From Setophaga petechia (Eukaryota > Chordata > Aves > Passeriformes > Parulidae), in NCBI GenBank assembly GCA_024362935.1, contig JANCRA010000014.1, positions 14,214,258-14,278,257 of the forward strand: 64,000 nucleotides of DNA. Direction: 5' to 3'. A model generated the notes under the pieces. It had not been told where the DNA came from, ran no database searches, and saw nothing but the letters and a program-made list of their open reading frames with translations. The first letter of the stretch is position 1, and every line of letters starts with the position of its first letter. The position numbers and the translations under genes were made by a program. This document shows, in pieces, positions 25,901-37,999 of the stretch.

Positions 25901-28900
25901 ATATTTTGGTAAGAGCTGAGATTAATTATTTCATTCTAAAATAATTTAACTTGCATTCTAAAATAATCATGAAGCAGAATCTGGCAGGAAAAGTAATGCC
26001 TTTACTCTTAACAGTCCTGTAAGACTCTGCTAACTATTCTTTAAGCAATGAATTCCTTTTCATGTCTGTTGAACAGCTGCAGCCAGTTGTCTGCATGATT
26101 TATGGGCTACTTGCCTGACAATTCTGGGGTACTTAGTTGGTCTCATACACTGTTGTAGCATTTTGTGAATATATTATCAGTTGCTGAAGTCTCTGTTCTC
26201 TTTGGATTTTAGTGTTGTGAAGTTTCTGAAAGGACAAGGAGGAATGAGATGCTGGAGGAAACCAGAGAGTGGCATTGTCAAAACTGTCAGGCTGACACAG
26301 TTCTATTTCCAAAAGCAGCTTAGCTTGCTTAGGTGTCAGGAGACAAATAGGTTTCTGAAATCAGGTTCCTGAGCACCTAAATCATTCTTGACAGCGTTTA
26401 AAACTTCTGCATGTTGAATGCACTTGTTTAAGTTCTCCCCTTCTTGAATTTGGAGTAAGTTTAGTTCTTTGAACTAATCCACATCAAATCTTTAACTTCA
26501 GTAGAATATTTTTTTTGGTTAATTAGATATGTAAGCAAATATTATGAAGACCAAAGTGTAACAGGCTATGTGCAGCACAGAAATGGTTTATTTGGCTGTG
26601 AGGTTACCTCATGAATTTTCATAAATGTAACATTTAAATCCAATTAATATAAATATAGCAATGTCTGAAGGACACCCTGTTTGCTGAGCTGGCTTCTACT
26701 GAGTTTAGCAGGAGGGCTCATAATCTCTCCTTTTTAGGATGGCCACTGTTTGATGTGGTGCTCAGTGGCCCCTGAATATTTGTGACTTGCAGGTTCCCCA
26801 TAACCCAGACACCCTCCCCAGGCTGTCAGAAGTTTATTGGCCCTGGTACAGCCCCTAGCAAGCACAGCATGAAGGTCACCCTTGGGGCAGCCCAGGGAAT
26901 CTTGCAGCTGCTCTGGCTCTGCAGTCAGTCCTGGCTGTGCTGGTTCTGTGGCAGTTCTGTGCACAGTCCCCTGGTGCTGTCCTGCACCCTTCCTGGTGGA
27001 GGAGCAGGAGGAGCTAATACACATGCACAGGGACCAGAAGTAGTAGGAGCTGAGATATGAGATAACTACTCTTGAATGTAGAAGTGGGTATTAGAATGGA
27101 GATTATTTCTTGCTGATATAGCCAATAAAATTCTTTATAGAAGTGGCTGAAGGAGGCAAAGGAAATTATGGCAAGCACAGAGCTGTGGTGTTATGGCTCA
27201 ACATTTAAAATCAGAGTCAACAAATGCATAAATTACCATGGCAGTGCAGTGCATTCTGCACCATAAAAATATTTGGAAGACTTATTTACACTCAGATTGA
27301 CTGAGCTAATGTTTTTGCCTAATATGAGTAGCATGAGTTTTCAACTGCTTGTATCCAATATTCTACAATAAGAGTTGCATGTATCTTGAAAAACACAAAG
27401 AAGTGAACAGGCTTATTCCTGGTGTAACTGTGCACTCACTGCTGAAGGTGTTTGGAGCTGGTTCTGGTATGCCAGGGGTGCCTGAAGGGTCTGAGGGCAG
27501 CTCTGTGCCACTCCTGGGGCAGGATTGGAGGGCTCAGCACCCATGGGCCACCAGCACCATCCCCCAGCTCCACCTCACCCCACGAGTGCCCACCTGGGTG
27601 CCACTGGCATCTCCAAAGCTCTGCTGAGTGTCCTCATGGAAGAGTAAACCTTGGAGTGCAGGCTGGGGAGGGGAAACAGGCAAAGCAGAGCCAGGAAGAG
27701 CCCATTTGTTTGTTATCTTTTGTGTGTAGTTCATATTGAATGTCTTGCTCTCTCTCTGCTGTTAATGTGCCCATGCTGGGTGGCAATAAGGAAACCAGTT
27801 TGATGATTGTGCAGCACAGTAGTTAAAATTTTACTGCTGGAAGATAAAACTGGGCTGCACACCTCCTGTTAAACTTCAATCTTGCCTTTAAACCTTTCAG
27901 CTGATGTCAGACCTCGGGATGGTTCTATATAATCAAAAGATTTTTCCAAGAAAAACAAATCTCTTCCCTGTTGAGGATGAAATTGGGAATCTTTCCATTC
28001 TGCAACCGTGCAGATTGCTAAAACAAACATTTCCCTGTCAGTGTAAAGAGACACACCTGCACAGGTAGGAGTTCAGGGCTGCATTCAGGACAGAGCCACA
28101 CAGCTCACAAACCACCAGAGCAGGCCCTACATTTGGACTTAAGGGTGGCCTTGTTTAAGGAAATAACTTGGGCAGTTTTTAAAATTCTATCCTTGTTTAC
28201 AACTAATTGAAAAATATTCACATTACACTTGTCTGAGGGTTTTCCTTCTCTCTTGGTGAGGAATTGGGATCTTGAGGTAGTAGCTTAATTTCATATACAT
28301 ATGCCCATGTTATCACAGGTCATTCAATTTAAAATACAAGTCTATGTTTTTTGGATTTTCCCCCCCAAAAAATAACTTTTCATCTTCAGTATCTTGGAAA
28401 TATCAGAACAAAATGCTGACAGAGGAAAAGTAGAATGTATCTAAATTTACATATTGTTTTGTTCCAGAAACAATGCTATTCTCACTATTCTCATTTAATT
28501 GTCATTCTTCAAAGCATCATAACTCATTGCTTAGTCAGCACAAGTCATGTGATATCAGTAGTGTCTTCCTTGTATTTTTCATGCAATAATTTACCCCTTG
28601 AGTCACTCCTAATTTACCCTAATGAGTTACAATAAATGCAAGTGGTAAAGTTGGCATTTAAGTGTACAGTTTAAAGTTCTGTTTTTACAGAGTATTTTCC
28701 TCAAGGTCTCAAATCACCACAGGGTAGAAAGAAGTAAAAGTCACACATCTGGAAAAAACCCAGCTTGCATTTGAATCCTTGTCAGTGCTATTGGTGCAGT
28801 GTCCCCTCTGAGGTGCTGCCCATGGGGACAGCAGCAGCAGCTGTGCCCTGGGTGTCCCTTCCAGGCAGGGCTGAATGCCATTATGGGGCTGGATCTGGCT

Positions 28901-31900
28901 CTGCCAGGGCCAAGGAAGGGAATTCAGTGTCAGGGTACATTCACCTGCTGAGGGAGCAGCACCAAGGTTGAGCCTCTTGAATTGTCTAAGGGAAAACTCC
29001 AGAGTGAGGGCTGTGATTTTTGAGGAAAAATGCATTTAAGAAAGAAAAGAGGAGGTAAAGACACATTTCACCCTTGATGAACCATCTTATCTGAATGAGT
29101 ATGGAATTCTTTTTCATCTGTGAGGTATAATCATACCTTCATGCTGAGGTGTGAAAGGATAATAAAATCCTTCCTGTGGGAAGGCACAGGGGTTCTCAAT
29201 GAAACCCCAGCCCCAGGACTGGAGACTGATGCAGCAAAGCACACAGGCACAGGCTGGGATTATTTTACTGTAACATGAGTGGCATTTCCCTGCAGCCCTG
29301 CCAGGGCTGCTCTGCTGGGTGGCAACACATCTGCAGCCAGGACAGGAGACTGCTCTGGTATTTTGTGTCCTTGATCTTTGGCTAAACTGAAAGTGAATGA
29401 CTCAGATCTGACTGAAACATAAAATATTCTGGTCAATTTTTATCTTGTTTCAGGCATTTCTTTCATGAATTCCCCTGGTTAGGTGTCTAGAAAGGATCAA
29501 CTGAGGAGCTCAGGGACTCTTCAGACCTAATAGGACTAAGATTAATCACCTATAACTAGCTGTTAGAAGAGAGCGAGTTGTGAAATTTCTCTATCATATC
29601 ATTTTAAGTAAAAGTTATTATTTTGAGCGAAATGAAAGTAGTCTGAGACCATGGGAAAGTTCTTCAAAACTGTCAAAGTGAAGGACAGACATAAAATGAA
29701 AATCTATTTAGAAAAAGAAAAAAAAGACCAAAGACAAGCTGAATGTGAAATAGAGTGGCTGTTTGATCTGAGGTTTAATGTTTCCAAACTATGATCTACA
29801 CACAATGATTGTTGTGGTCAAGTAGAGTTGTAGCTATACAAGACTTGGAGTCTTCTATTTTAATGGATATAGAAAATTGGTAGACAAAAATAGTTGGAAA
29901 CCATGACAGGAGTTTTAAAAGTAATATTTTTGACCATGGTTTTGGTAGAATGAAATGTTTTTGTGAATACTGACCACTAGATCTTCTCTGTCAGAATATT
30001 ACAGCTATATCAATTTTTTCCTTTGATCTTTTGTCACTCTGGTTTTAGACATTGCTCACCTAAAATATCCCCCACAATAAAAGGAAAGTGTTTGGTTTAC
30101 ATTCTCTCCTTGTCCATCATCACCCACAGCTGCTGCAGTTTGGCAAAGCACAGTAAGCTTACTGACAATATTCCTTCTTATTGTGCTTGATGTGTTTAAT
30201 GCTAAATGCTGCTTTGCTCTCAAGTGATTTAATTCATAGTCTTTGTTACCTCTTCTTACCCTAAAAGAAGAAATAAGTGTGCAGTAAACAATAAAGGCCA
30301 CTGACTGGAGGCTCAAATGGTTTGGCAGACTAAGCTGAAACCTTTCTGGGATTGAGAATTTTAGTAAAGAATATTAGAAAAAGGATGTCCTGTTTCTCCT
30401 GTTTAGAAATCTTTCCAGACCTAGGATTGGAGGTTATTTTCAAGACTGAATATGATTTGTGCTGTGTTATTCCAGGGGTCAGAGTTCAACATTCTTTAAT
30501 AGCCAAATTTTCTATTGACCTCAAAGAGAGCTTTGTAGGGGAAAGGACTGTGGGATTCAGCTCACAGTGATTTCTGTTCTTTTTTAGTAAGGAAAAGTCT
30601 TGGCTGGCTAAAAACTCTGCATTCCAGTGAAATACTGGTCCATCATTTGCAGAGTAAATGTACTGTTTAATATTAAAGAAATGATTCAGTCTTTTAGTGG
30701 CAAAGTTCTTTCAGGTTATTAAAGTAGCATTATAATTTCTGTTCTGCTGGTGTCACAAATGAAGTTCTGCAGGATGGTCGTGACCAATTAGCAGTAGGTT
30801 GAGCCTTGAAAAGGATCATTTTAATCACTTCTTTCAATCCAGTGTTCAGTTTTTTCAGTGTTGAATGAAGGTTTGACACTCAGTAGATTATCAAATCACT
30901 GAGTATTTCTCAGACTTTTTTAAAACACTGCTAAGCAGGGCTCTTACCAGTAGTAAGGTCCTGATGCTCTAATATAGTGTTCATTGCTTACATGTGCTCT
31001 TCCTTCACTGTGTGGTGCAGAGTGGTGCAAACAGGTGCCTCCAGCTGAGCAGGGACCCAGTGACATTTGGGGAAGATGCTCTTTTAGAACAGGTTTGTAG
31101 TCCAGGTAGGCCAGAATACATCTCTGCACACTGGAAGGTTAATCAGCTAGAGAGGAGAAGAGGGGGTTAATGGAGTTAAACTGGTAGTTGACAAATATTT
31201 ATTATTAGGAAATGGTAATTATTTGATATTCTAACAATGGGCTTCCCTCTTCTAGTATTTTTTTCCCACATACTTCCATATTTTACCACCCTAGTTTAAA
31301 CAAGTTGCTTTTCTACAAGCTTACATCATAATTAGTAACAAGTGTAGTGTCACAGATCATTCTAAGTATCAGAGTATGAAGAGAAGAATGAGGTTGAATG
31401 TACTTGTAAGATTTGAAAATACAGAAGAAAGGATTTGACTGATGTTCAGAGCTGTTTGCAGGGGAAGAAAGGCTATTCATCTTGGTTTCTGGATCCAGAA
31501 ATTAGCCAGGCTCCCTCCTCTTACAGCTGTGACAAATGTTTCTTACAGCAACGCTAGTGGGAATAACCTATTTACAGATAATGTGAAAAATGAAAGATGA
31601 TAAATCACCTCTTGATAATGGAGCTTGAGAAATTTTAAGCCAAAAATGAAAATGGGTATTTATGATGGTTCCAAGGACGCTTTTAATAGCTGTCTGTTCC
31701 ATTTTCCCCCTGCTGTCTAGTGTACACAATGCTATAAAAACACACGGGGCTTTTTGTGATAGAAGTGTCATTCAGAATTAAGAGATTTCTGCATGGTTAT
31801 GCACACTCATGGTTCTGTGGCTGGAGTCTTCATTTCCTGATGCCTGGATCCTTTGAGTGCTGGATTGTTTGACAAGCCATATGCCCATTTCCTTGTACAT

Positions 31901-32072
31901 AGTCAAGTGGTTCCCCTTTTCCCCTGCTGATACTGTATTGGTCTCTTTTACAGATTTATTAAAAATGCTGTAAATATGATAAATTGGTTATTGTTGTTTA
32001 AATTTGGTATTAGCATAAACCAAATCCCAGAGCAGAGCATTTTTCAGGAAGGCCAGTAGAACTCTACCTTAC

Positions 32073-32164
32073 CTGCAGTGGGTAACCTTGGCTGTGTCCC
32101 TCCCTGAGGTGTGACAGGAGCCTCCTGTTCCTGCTGTGCCCTGGGAGAGCAGCATCTGAAGGGT
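32073..32164 (-). other. Weak candidate exon with strong 5' splice site
   Basis: On the minus strand CTGCAG/GTAAGG gives a near-consensus 5' splice site at 32073/32072, and TTTAATGCTTCTGCAG gives a fair 3' splice site upstream of 32164. The 92 nt between are open in all three frames because the block is GC-rich, so coding content cannot be judged. It could be a non-coding exon or a chance match. Confidence 0.18.
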
Positions 32165-33170
32165 CTGCAGAAGCATTAAATGGCCTGTGTGTGCAGCTGC
32201 CACTTCCACTAAACCCTTCTCCTCTTCTCCTGGGGTGTTTGCTATGGTAGATTGCCTGCCAGGCTTGCTTCTGAGCCTGGGCCTTCAGCCAAAATAAAAA
32301 CCAGACACACATCAAAGCACTTGCTTAGAGGATCACCAAATATTACTTTTAAATAGAATAGAAAAAAGTATTTCTTCTGAAACCCTAGGCTGAGTATGGA
32401 AAATATTTTGTAAAGGAGAAATTTGGAAATCCTGGGGAAAAGTAATTGTGTTGGACAAATGCATGTGGTTGCCAAGCTTAAAAAAGGACATCTTGGGAGC
32501 AGTAGGCTTCAGAAAGGCCTTCAGCCACTACAACTTGATTAATAGAAATGATAACTGCAGAAGGATTTTGTGAATAATCCAAAACCCATGGCATTGACAA
32601 TAAAGCTTGTGAAGTGCAAGCTAGAGATTATTTTGTAGAGCCTGACTGAGAACCAATTTGAACTTGGAGTGGTGAGTTCCCCAAAGAAATTGAAGAGAAA
32701 TATAAACATAGTAATTAAAGAGAAGGGAATTAAAGGGAAATATATTTCTATAATATAAAATATCTTTAATTATTAGTCTTTGTCATTACAAAATAAATTT
32801 CCTGCTGAGGAAGCCTGGCTGGCTACAGGTGATATTACAGGGCAGGCAAAGGGGGTGCTAAGTTTCAGAGGCTCTGCTGCAAGCCAACACTTGATCTATG
32901 GACTGGCTGGTTTTGGTCAGTGTTGCTAAGTTGGTGTCAGACCTCTTAGCTCTGAGGGGCTCCTGAGCAGCACAGAAACCTGGAAAAAATATCCCAATGC
33001 TGACCAAGAGAGAAATCCCACTGATGCACTGATCCCCCTGCTTATCTAATTGGAGTTTTACCAAGCTCAGGATCTGATCCCTCCCGAGTAGGTGTGAATT
33101 ACATGCTCAGGAGTGTTCCAGAATTACTGTGCCCACTGGTGAGCTCATCTCCCCCTGACTGGTGCCTGCA

Positions 33171-33480
33171 CGGGGCTGTGCTGTCCCTGCGGGGCTGTGC
33201 TGTCCCTGCGGGGCTGTGCTGTCCCTGCTGGGCTGTGCTGTCCCTGCGGGGCTGTGCTGTCCCTGCTGGGCTGTGCTGTCCCTGCTGGGCTGTGCTGTCC
33301 CTGCGGGGCTGTGCTGTCCCTGCGGGGCTGTGCTGTCCCTGCGGGGCTGTGCTGTCCCTGCGGGGCTGTGCTGTCCCTGCTGGGCTGTGCTGGCATTGCT
33401 GGGCTGTGCTGTCCCTGCGGGGCTGCGCTGTCCCTGCGGGGCTGTGCTGTCCCTGCTGGGCTGTGCTGTCCCTGCTGGGA
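33171..33480. repeat. 19-bp minisatellite, 16 units
   Basis: From 33181 the 19-bp unit CTGTCCCTGCGGGGCTGTG repeats 16 times, after one diverged unit edge. Two unit variants (GCGGGG and GCTGGG) alternate irregularly in the order G G T G T T G G G G T T G G T T. Unit 12 has CTGGCATT in place of CTGTCCCT, and unit 13 has a CG. The period is not a multiple of three and lacks stops, so it stays open in many frames on both strands and creates 127-152 codon phantom frames. These are not genes. Confidence 0.95.
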
Positions 33481-36400
33481 TGGGAGCTCTGCACCGATCG
33501 AACCGCGCCGCAAACAAATCCTCAGCACGGGGGGACCTAGAGCAAATACTAAAGGTTGTGGACATCAGTCTTGGATCTTAACTTGCCTAAATATTTGTGA
33601 AACACCTTTTCTAATTATGTTCCCAGTGCTGGTAGAAATATAAAAGGCTCCTGAAGATACTTAGCAGATAGTTTTAGATACCTGCAGACTCTGCTCATTG
33701 TTTTCTTTTGTTCATCTGTGTGTTCATAAAAATTGCTCTTCTCTGTCAATTTTTTTTCCAGATACTTCCATTTCATTTCTAAATTTTAATGTTTATTTGC
33801 TTTCTTCTCTGGAGAGTACTGATCCCCTGATATCCTAAACTGGCACACTTTGATGTGTGAAGGTGAAACATTTTTCTGCAGTATTAAGAGGAGTGAGGGG
33901 GATTTAGTACTATGTAGCACTACAATACAGAGAAATAATCTTCCCCAAGGCACAGAGAGTCATTTTGTATACGGTGCTGTCTTTCATATTGAACCATTAC
34001 TACTGAACCCCAGAATAAGCAGCTTTTACCTGCTAATATATAACTTCAGAGCATCTGAGATTAAATTGAAGGGAAAGTACATTTAATTTATACCGTTCAT
34101 ATTTATTCACCATATTTCTTTGAAGGTAGGTTTTAAACATGATAATACAAAAATATTTGCTTTTCAACATTTGATATGAATTAAAGTCTCTGCTGTAACC
34201 ACAGAGCACATGGGTTTGCTACAATCCTTAAGGTTACAGATTTAGGTTTGATACTTTGATTATTCCTCCACAGAGGATTTACAATTTCTCAGTTTGAAAT
34301 GTATTCCTGGGAAAATACTGCTGATCTCACTGTCAGGAATATATCCTCTCACTATCCTATCCTCAGTGAGGAATATTTGTGGTATGCACGGTTAGAAGAT
34401 GATTTCTTTTTGTGTGAGTAGGTAGACTACAAAGCCTCGTTGTAATTCATGTCTAGAAAGTTATTACAGAACATTCTAGATTAAGAAGAAAATGTTAGAC
34501 CTTAAATTACTTGAGAGGAGCTCCTTCCCAGGAGCTCACAGCACTTCTGCACAGCGCAAAGGGCCTGTTCTGTTCAGTTCCTGCTGAACAAGAGCATTTT
34601 TCTCCATGGCAGTTTGCTGAGTGCCCTTTCCCTTTGTTTATAAAAATCCCCTGCAAGACACTGATTTTTCAGATTTAAATGTACAGCTAAGCAGCCTGCT
34701 CTGATTAAATAATTATTTTTCCTGAGGGTATTTCTCTTTGGTTCTTCAAGAAGGATTTAAACATCTCTAACCTGCTAGTAATGCACTTGTGGTATCATCA
34801 TACTTAAAAACCCATGTTAACAAATCTGTGTTGGCTGGAGGTTAGGCTTTTGCAGTTGGCTGCCAAGTGGTTTGGGATGTCTTTCGTGACTCACTTGTGG
34901 GTTTGCAACTCAGATTATGCAGTATCTGAAATGTGTGCTGTGAATTTTAATTCCCTTTTATGCTCTTTCTGTTATGGGTGTGGAATGAGGAGCAGAGAGA
35001 GGAAATAACAGTAAGAGGCACTGTAGTATGAAAACATGCTTATGAGTAATTTGATGTAAAATTGCTACAGATTGTGCAAAATAAATATTTGCGAGTGTGT
35101 TTTTAAAAACTGTAGAGATTTATATTTTTATGTTTGTATTACAATAATTTGTTGTGTTCTTATACAGACCTATGCCCATTCATGCCTATGGATCAGTTGT
35201 CATCATCCTAAGCCCTCAACAGGATGTTTAATACAACTAACTACAGTACTCTTGTTAAACTTCATGGTCGTTCAGTTACAGCTTTTGATCCTCAATATTT
35301 AAGTTAGTTTACTCCCTTGGTTTTTAACAAGATGGGTTTGCTCAGAGCCCTGTCCAACCCCATCCTGTGGATGGGATGGAGCATCTCCCATCTCCCTGCA
35401 CAACTGAAAGGTTGCCATAAGGACTTCTCAGAGCCTTCATTGTACATTATGGTTTCTTCAGTGCTCTGGGTTTCTTTTCTGAGTTTTCCTACAATTTCTT
35501 CTTTCAACAGTGTTTTATGGTGCTTTTCCTGTTTCTCTCTTTGGCTGTGCTTGATCTTGTGTTAAGTAACTTTTATTTCCCTGTGTTAGAGGCAACATTT
35601 CTGTCTCTATAGCACAAAAGGATTTAAGAAATGGCAGGAGGTGAAGCATCTATACCAGCAGCCTGTGTCTGCCACTGCTGTGCATGCATTGGGCAGGATA
35701 ATAGGTGCTGGGGAATAGAAATGGTCTTTACTTTCCTGGTCTAGACACTGCCCTGAGGAGGTTACACCCACAATTTGGAGGCTCTGTGGGAATGGCCTCA
35801 GCAAGCTCAGCACTTAACAGAAAAGCCATCCCCTTCCCAGTGGGGGGAAAGCAGAGGGGGGCTGTATCTGCAAGACAGGGAACAGAGCAATTATCAGGTC
35901 TATTACTGTGCTCTTGTCCTGCCCTGTGCTGTGGCTGTGTTGCTGGGAGAGTTTACAGGTGCCGTGAGCCTCCCTGCCCACTGCCATTGCTGCTGGGGCA
36001 GCCCCTGCCCTGTCCCTCTTGTCCTGAGCACCAGCTCAGGCAGCCCCCAGCGCTCTCAGCCTCCGCCAGGGAGGAAAAGCTGGGCCACAAATCACATGTC
36101 CAAAGGAAAAATTTGAAAAGGGCAATTTTGATGAACACTTACTGTTTCAAAGTTTCCCCCCCTTTACTAAAAAAAATGCATGAAAATGAATGATGATGTA
36201 GAATTATTTCATCCCTAATTGAGCAGACTTGCAAACATTTGCTACCTTTTGTTCTTTCTAATCTAAATTAGAATCTGTGAATAGTAATGTGAGGGAGGGC
36301 ACAAAAGTAACCCTCTGTGCAAAGTGTCAGTATGGGAAGTCTTACTGATTCTTCCTGCTTAGAGCAATATTTAAGTGAGCTAAATGCTGCCTGTACATGT

Positions 36401-37437
36401 CAGTAAGTATCAGAGTATAATACTTTACCAGTGCTCCTTTTTCCTGGGGCTCTGTCACAGGGACTCCAAAATTGGGAGCAGCTTGCTCTGACCAAGGCTG
36501 TGATATCCTCAGTCAGTGCAGGAGCTGCAGCATCTCTTGTTGTTGCAAAAGATTTGATCAATTTTATTTAGTTGCTTTATTTTCACTGCCAGTCTTGTGT
36601 TTAGATAAAAAACTGTAGAGAATGTGTAAGGAAAAGGAGACCTTAAGCTGTGGTGTGTCATCATCATTAAGAATGGGAAACATATTTGAAATGTTAGTTA
36701 TGTCTTAGCCAGATGATCCAAAGCATTCTGGAGATCTCTATCTTGAACAAACCAAGCTCAGGAATAGGATGTATGAGATTCCACAATTAAATTCCAAAAT
36801 TAATTATTAATCATGTTTGACATTTGCCTAGCAGAAAATTACATTGTGTTCCATACATTAGAAACGATGGTATGGTACATACTCTCTCCCCTCATTATGT
36901 GTTATATGCAGGATCTTTTCTGGCGAGTCCTGAATGAATAACTGTTACAGATATTGTCTCGAAGATCTGACTAATTCTCAGTACCTTTTCATTTTCCTAA
37001 TCTTAATTAAATCTGTGACTCAAGAGGATGCATGATGTGAATGAAAAAAAGTCAGCTTGTATAAATCAAAAGCAGTGATATGAAATCACATCGATCAGGA
37101 TAAAAGTGTCTTTTGTACGTAGGCTATTAAGCACTTCTTCTTTACCCCCTTGCCTTTTTGTTTGTTAGATTGAAGGGACAGAATTGCTGTTCAGCTCCTG
37201 GAGCAAACAGGGGAGGGATTCTGCAGCTGGTACAGAGGCCTGTTGTGCAGAGGAGCTGCAGTGCATCTCTGATTGCTGAGAAATGCCCTGTGCTCCCAAA
37301 GAGCTCCGGCGCTTCCCTCCGCCCGCCCCAGCGCAGCCACTCCTCCTGCCTCGGCCTCTGTCCTGTCCAAACCCCCCTTCCTGCTCAGCCACTGGAACCA
37401 CGATCCAGGTGGGGTTAAATAAACCCATGTGGGTGTG
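33481..37437. other. Unique-looking DNA with GC-rich patches
   Basis: No gene is supported. GC-rich patches lie at about 35820-36080 and 37190-37400; the latter has a small CpG cluster at about 37305-37340 just upstream of LTR copy B. Overlapping 80-160 codon frames in these patches occur on both strands and lack splice support. Confidence 0.5.
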
Positions 37438-37442
37438 GGTTC
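37438..37442. repeat. Target site duplication, left (GGTTC)
   Basis: GGTTC directly precedes the TGTCACT end of LTR copy B and recurs exactly at 37995-37999 after its CCCACA end. A perfect 5-bp duplication with TG...CA termini marks the integration site. Confidence 0.75.
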
Positions 37443-37511
37443 TGTCACTGGCTGGGGGCTAGGTACAAATCATGGACAGGACAGGACTGCTAGGAACACA
37501 TCCTGAGCTGT

Positions 37512-37517
37512 TTTATT
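37512..37517 (-). promoter_or_regulatory. LTR poly(A) signal AATAAA (copy B)
   Basis: This is the same hexamer in the same conserved block as in copy A, about 70 bp from the element's 3' end on the minus strand. Confidence 0.6.
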
Positions 37518-37805
37518 TTCCAGCATCAGTCTCACTACGTGGTTATGGCAATGGGAAGATGCCATCAGCTCACATCCCAGGCAGCAGACCAAGAATTTAA
37601 TGTTACAACTTACTTTAAAAGTTTTTGGACCAATCACACAAAGCAAAAGCACATTGACAGTAGTTCTATTCAACCACTATAAGCACACATGACTTTGGTT
37701 AAAGCAATGCCTGCTCATTTCAAATACAATACCTGCTTGTAAGCCTTAAAACACAATGCACAGAGCTCCATTATTAAGTTTAGAACTTCCTAATATCTTG
37801 CAAGA

Positions 37806-37832
37806 TAAACTTTTCTGCAGCTTAGGGAGTTA
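37806..37832. other. 27-bp segment inverted relative to LTR copy A
   Basis: This is the counterpart of 12795-12821. It matches the reverse complement of that segment at 25 of 27 positions, while the sequence on either side matches directly. Confidence 0.85.
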
Positions 37833-37994
37833 TTCTAGACAAGCACTAATACATAGACCATTGTTCTATTTGTCCTTATTTTTCTACTTACATAATTTTT
37901 CTGCTGACCATTCTTATTAGCTACAATCACAATTCTGCTATCTCTGAGGCTTGGCTTTTGCAGCCAAACCCCACTGATTTTAAAGATTCCCACA

Positions 37995-37999
37995 GGTTC
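37995..37999. repeat. Target site duplication, right (GGTTC)
   Basis: An exact copy of 37438-37442, immediately after the CCCACA end of LTR copy B. Confidence 0.75.

Larger units (their letters stand above)
20705..33170. other. Unique-looking DNA, no supported gene
   Basis: This is a long AT-rich stretch with scattered GC-richer patches (about 26790-27020, 27450-27680 and 28790-28970). Apart from the A/C-rich tract at 22862-22990 and a weak exon candidate at 32073-32164, I see nothing to call. Open frames are short and unpaired with splice sites. A minus-strand CAG/GTGAAT site near 28948 follows a 41-nt open block with a fair 3' site, but the block is too small to support alone. Confidence 0.5.
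37443..37994 (-). mobile_element. Solo LTR of an endogenous retrovirus, copy B
   Basis: This 552-bp element runs from TGTGGGAATC to GTGACA on the minus strand, so it has TG...CA ends, and GGTTC flanks it on both sides. It is collinear with copy A (12433-13001) apart from small indels and one inverted 27-bp block. AATAAA lies in its 3' third. A 5-bp duplication is usual for ERVL-type and some ERV1-type elements, whereas ERVK-type usually leave 6 bp; this hints at class but does not settle it. No internal retroviral sequence adjoins it, so it is a solo LTR from recombination between two LTRs. A minus-strand open frame at 37470-37673 parallels that of copy A. Confidence 0.85.

Noticed and set aside
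33181..33480. CRISPR-like direct repeats
   Set aside because: The units are contiguous with no spacers, and the DNA is vertebrate. It is a minisatellite.
33094..33643. Six overlapping frames of 127-152 codons on both strands
   Set aside because: All run through the 19-bp minisatellite, whose period rotates the frame and contains no stop. The repeat peptides are artefacts.
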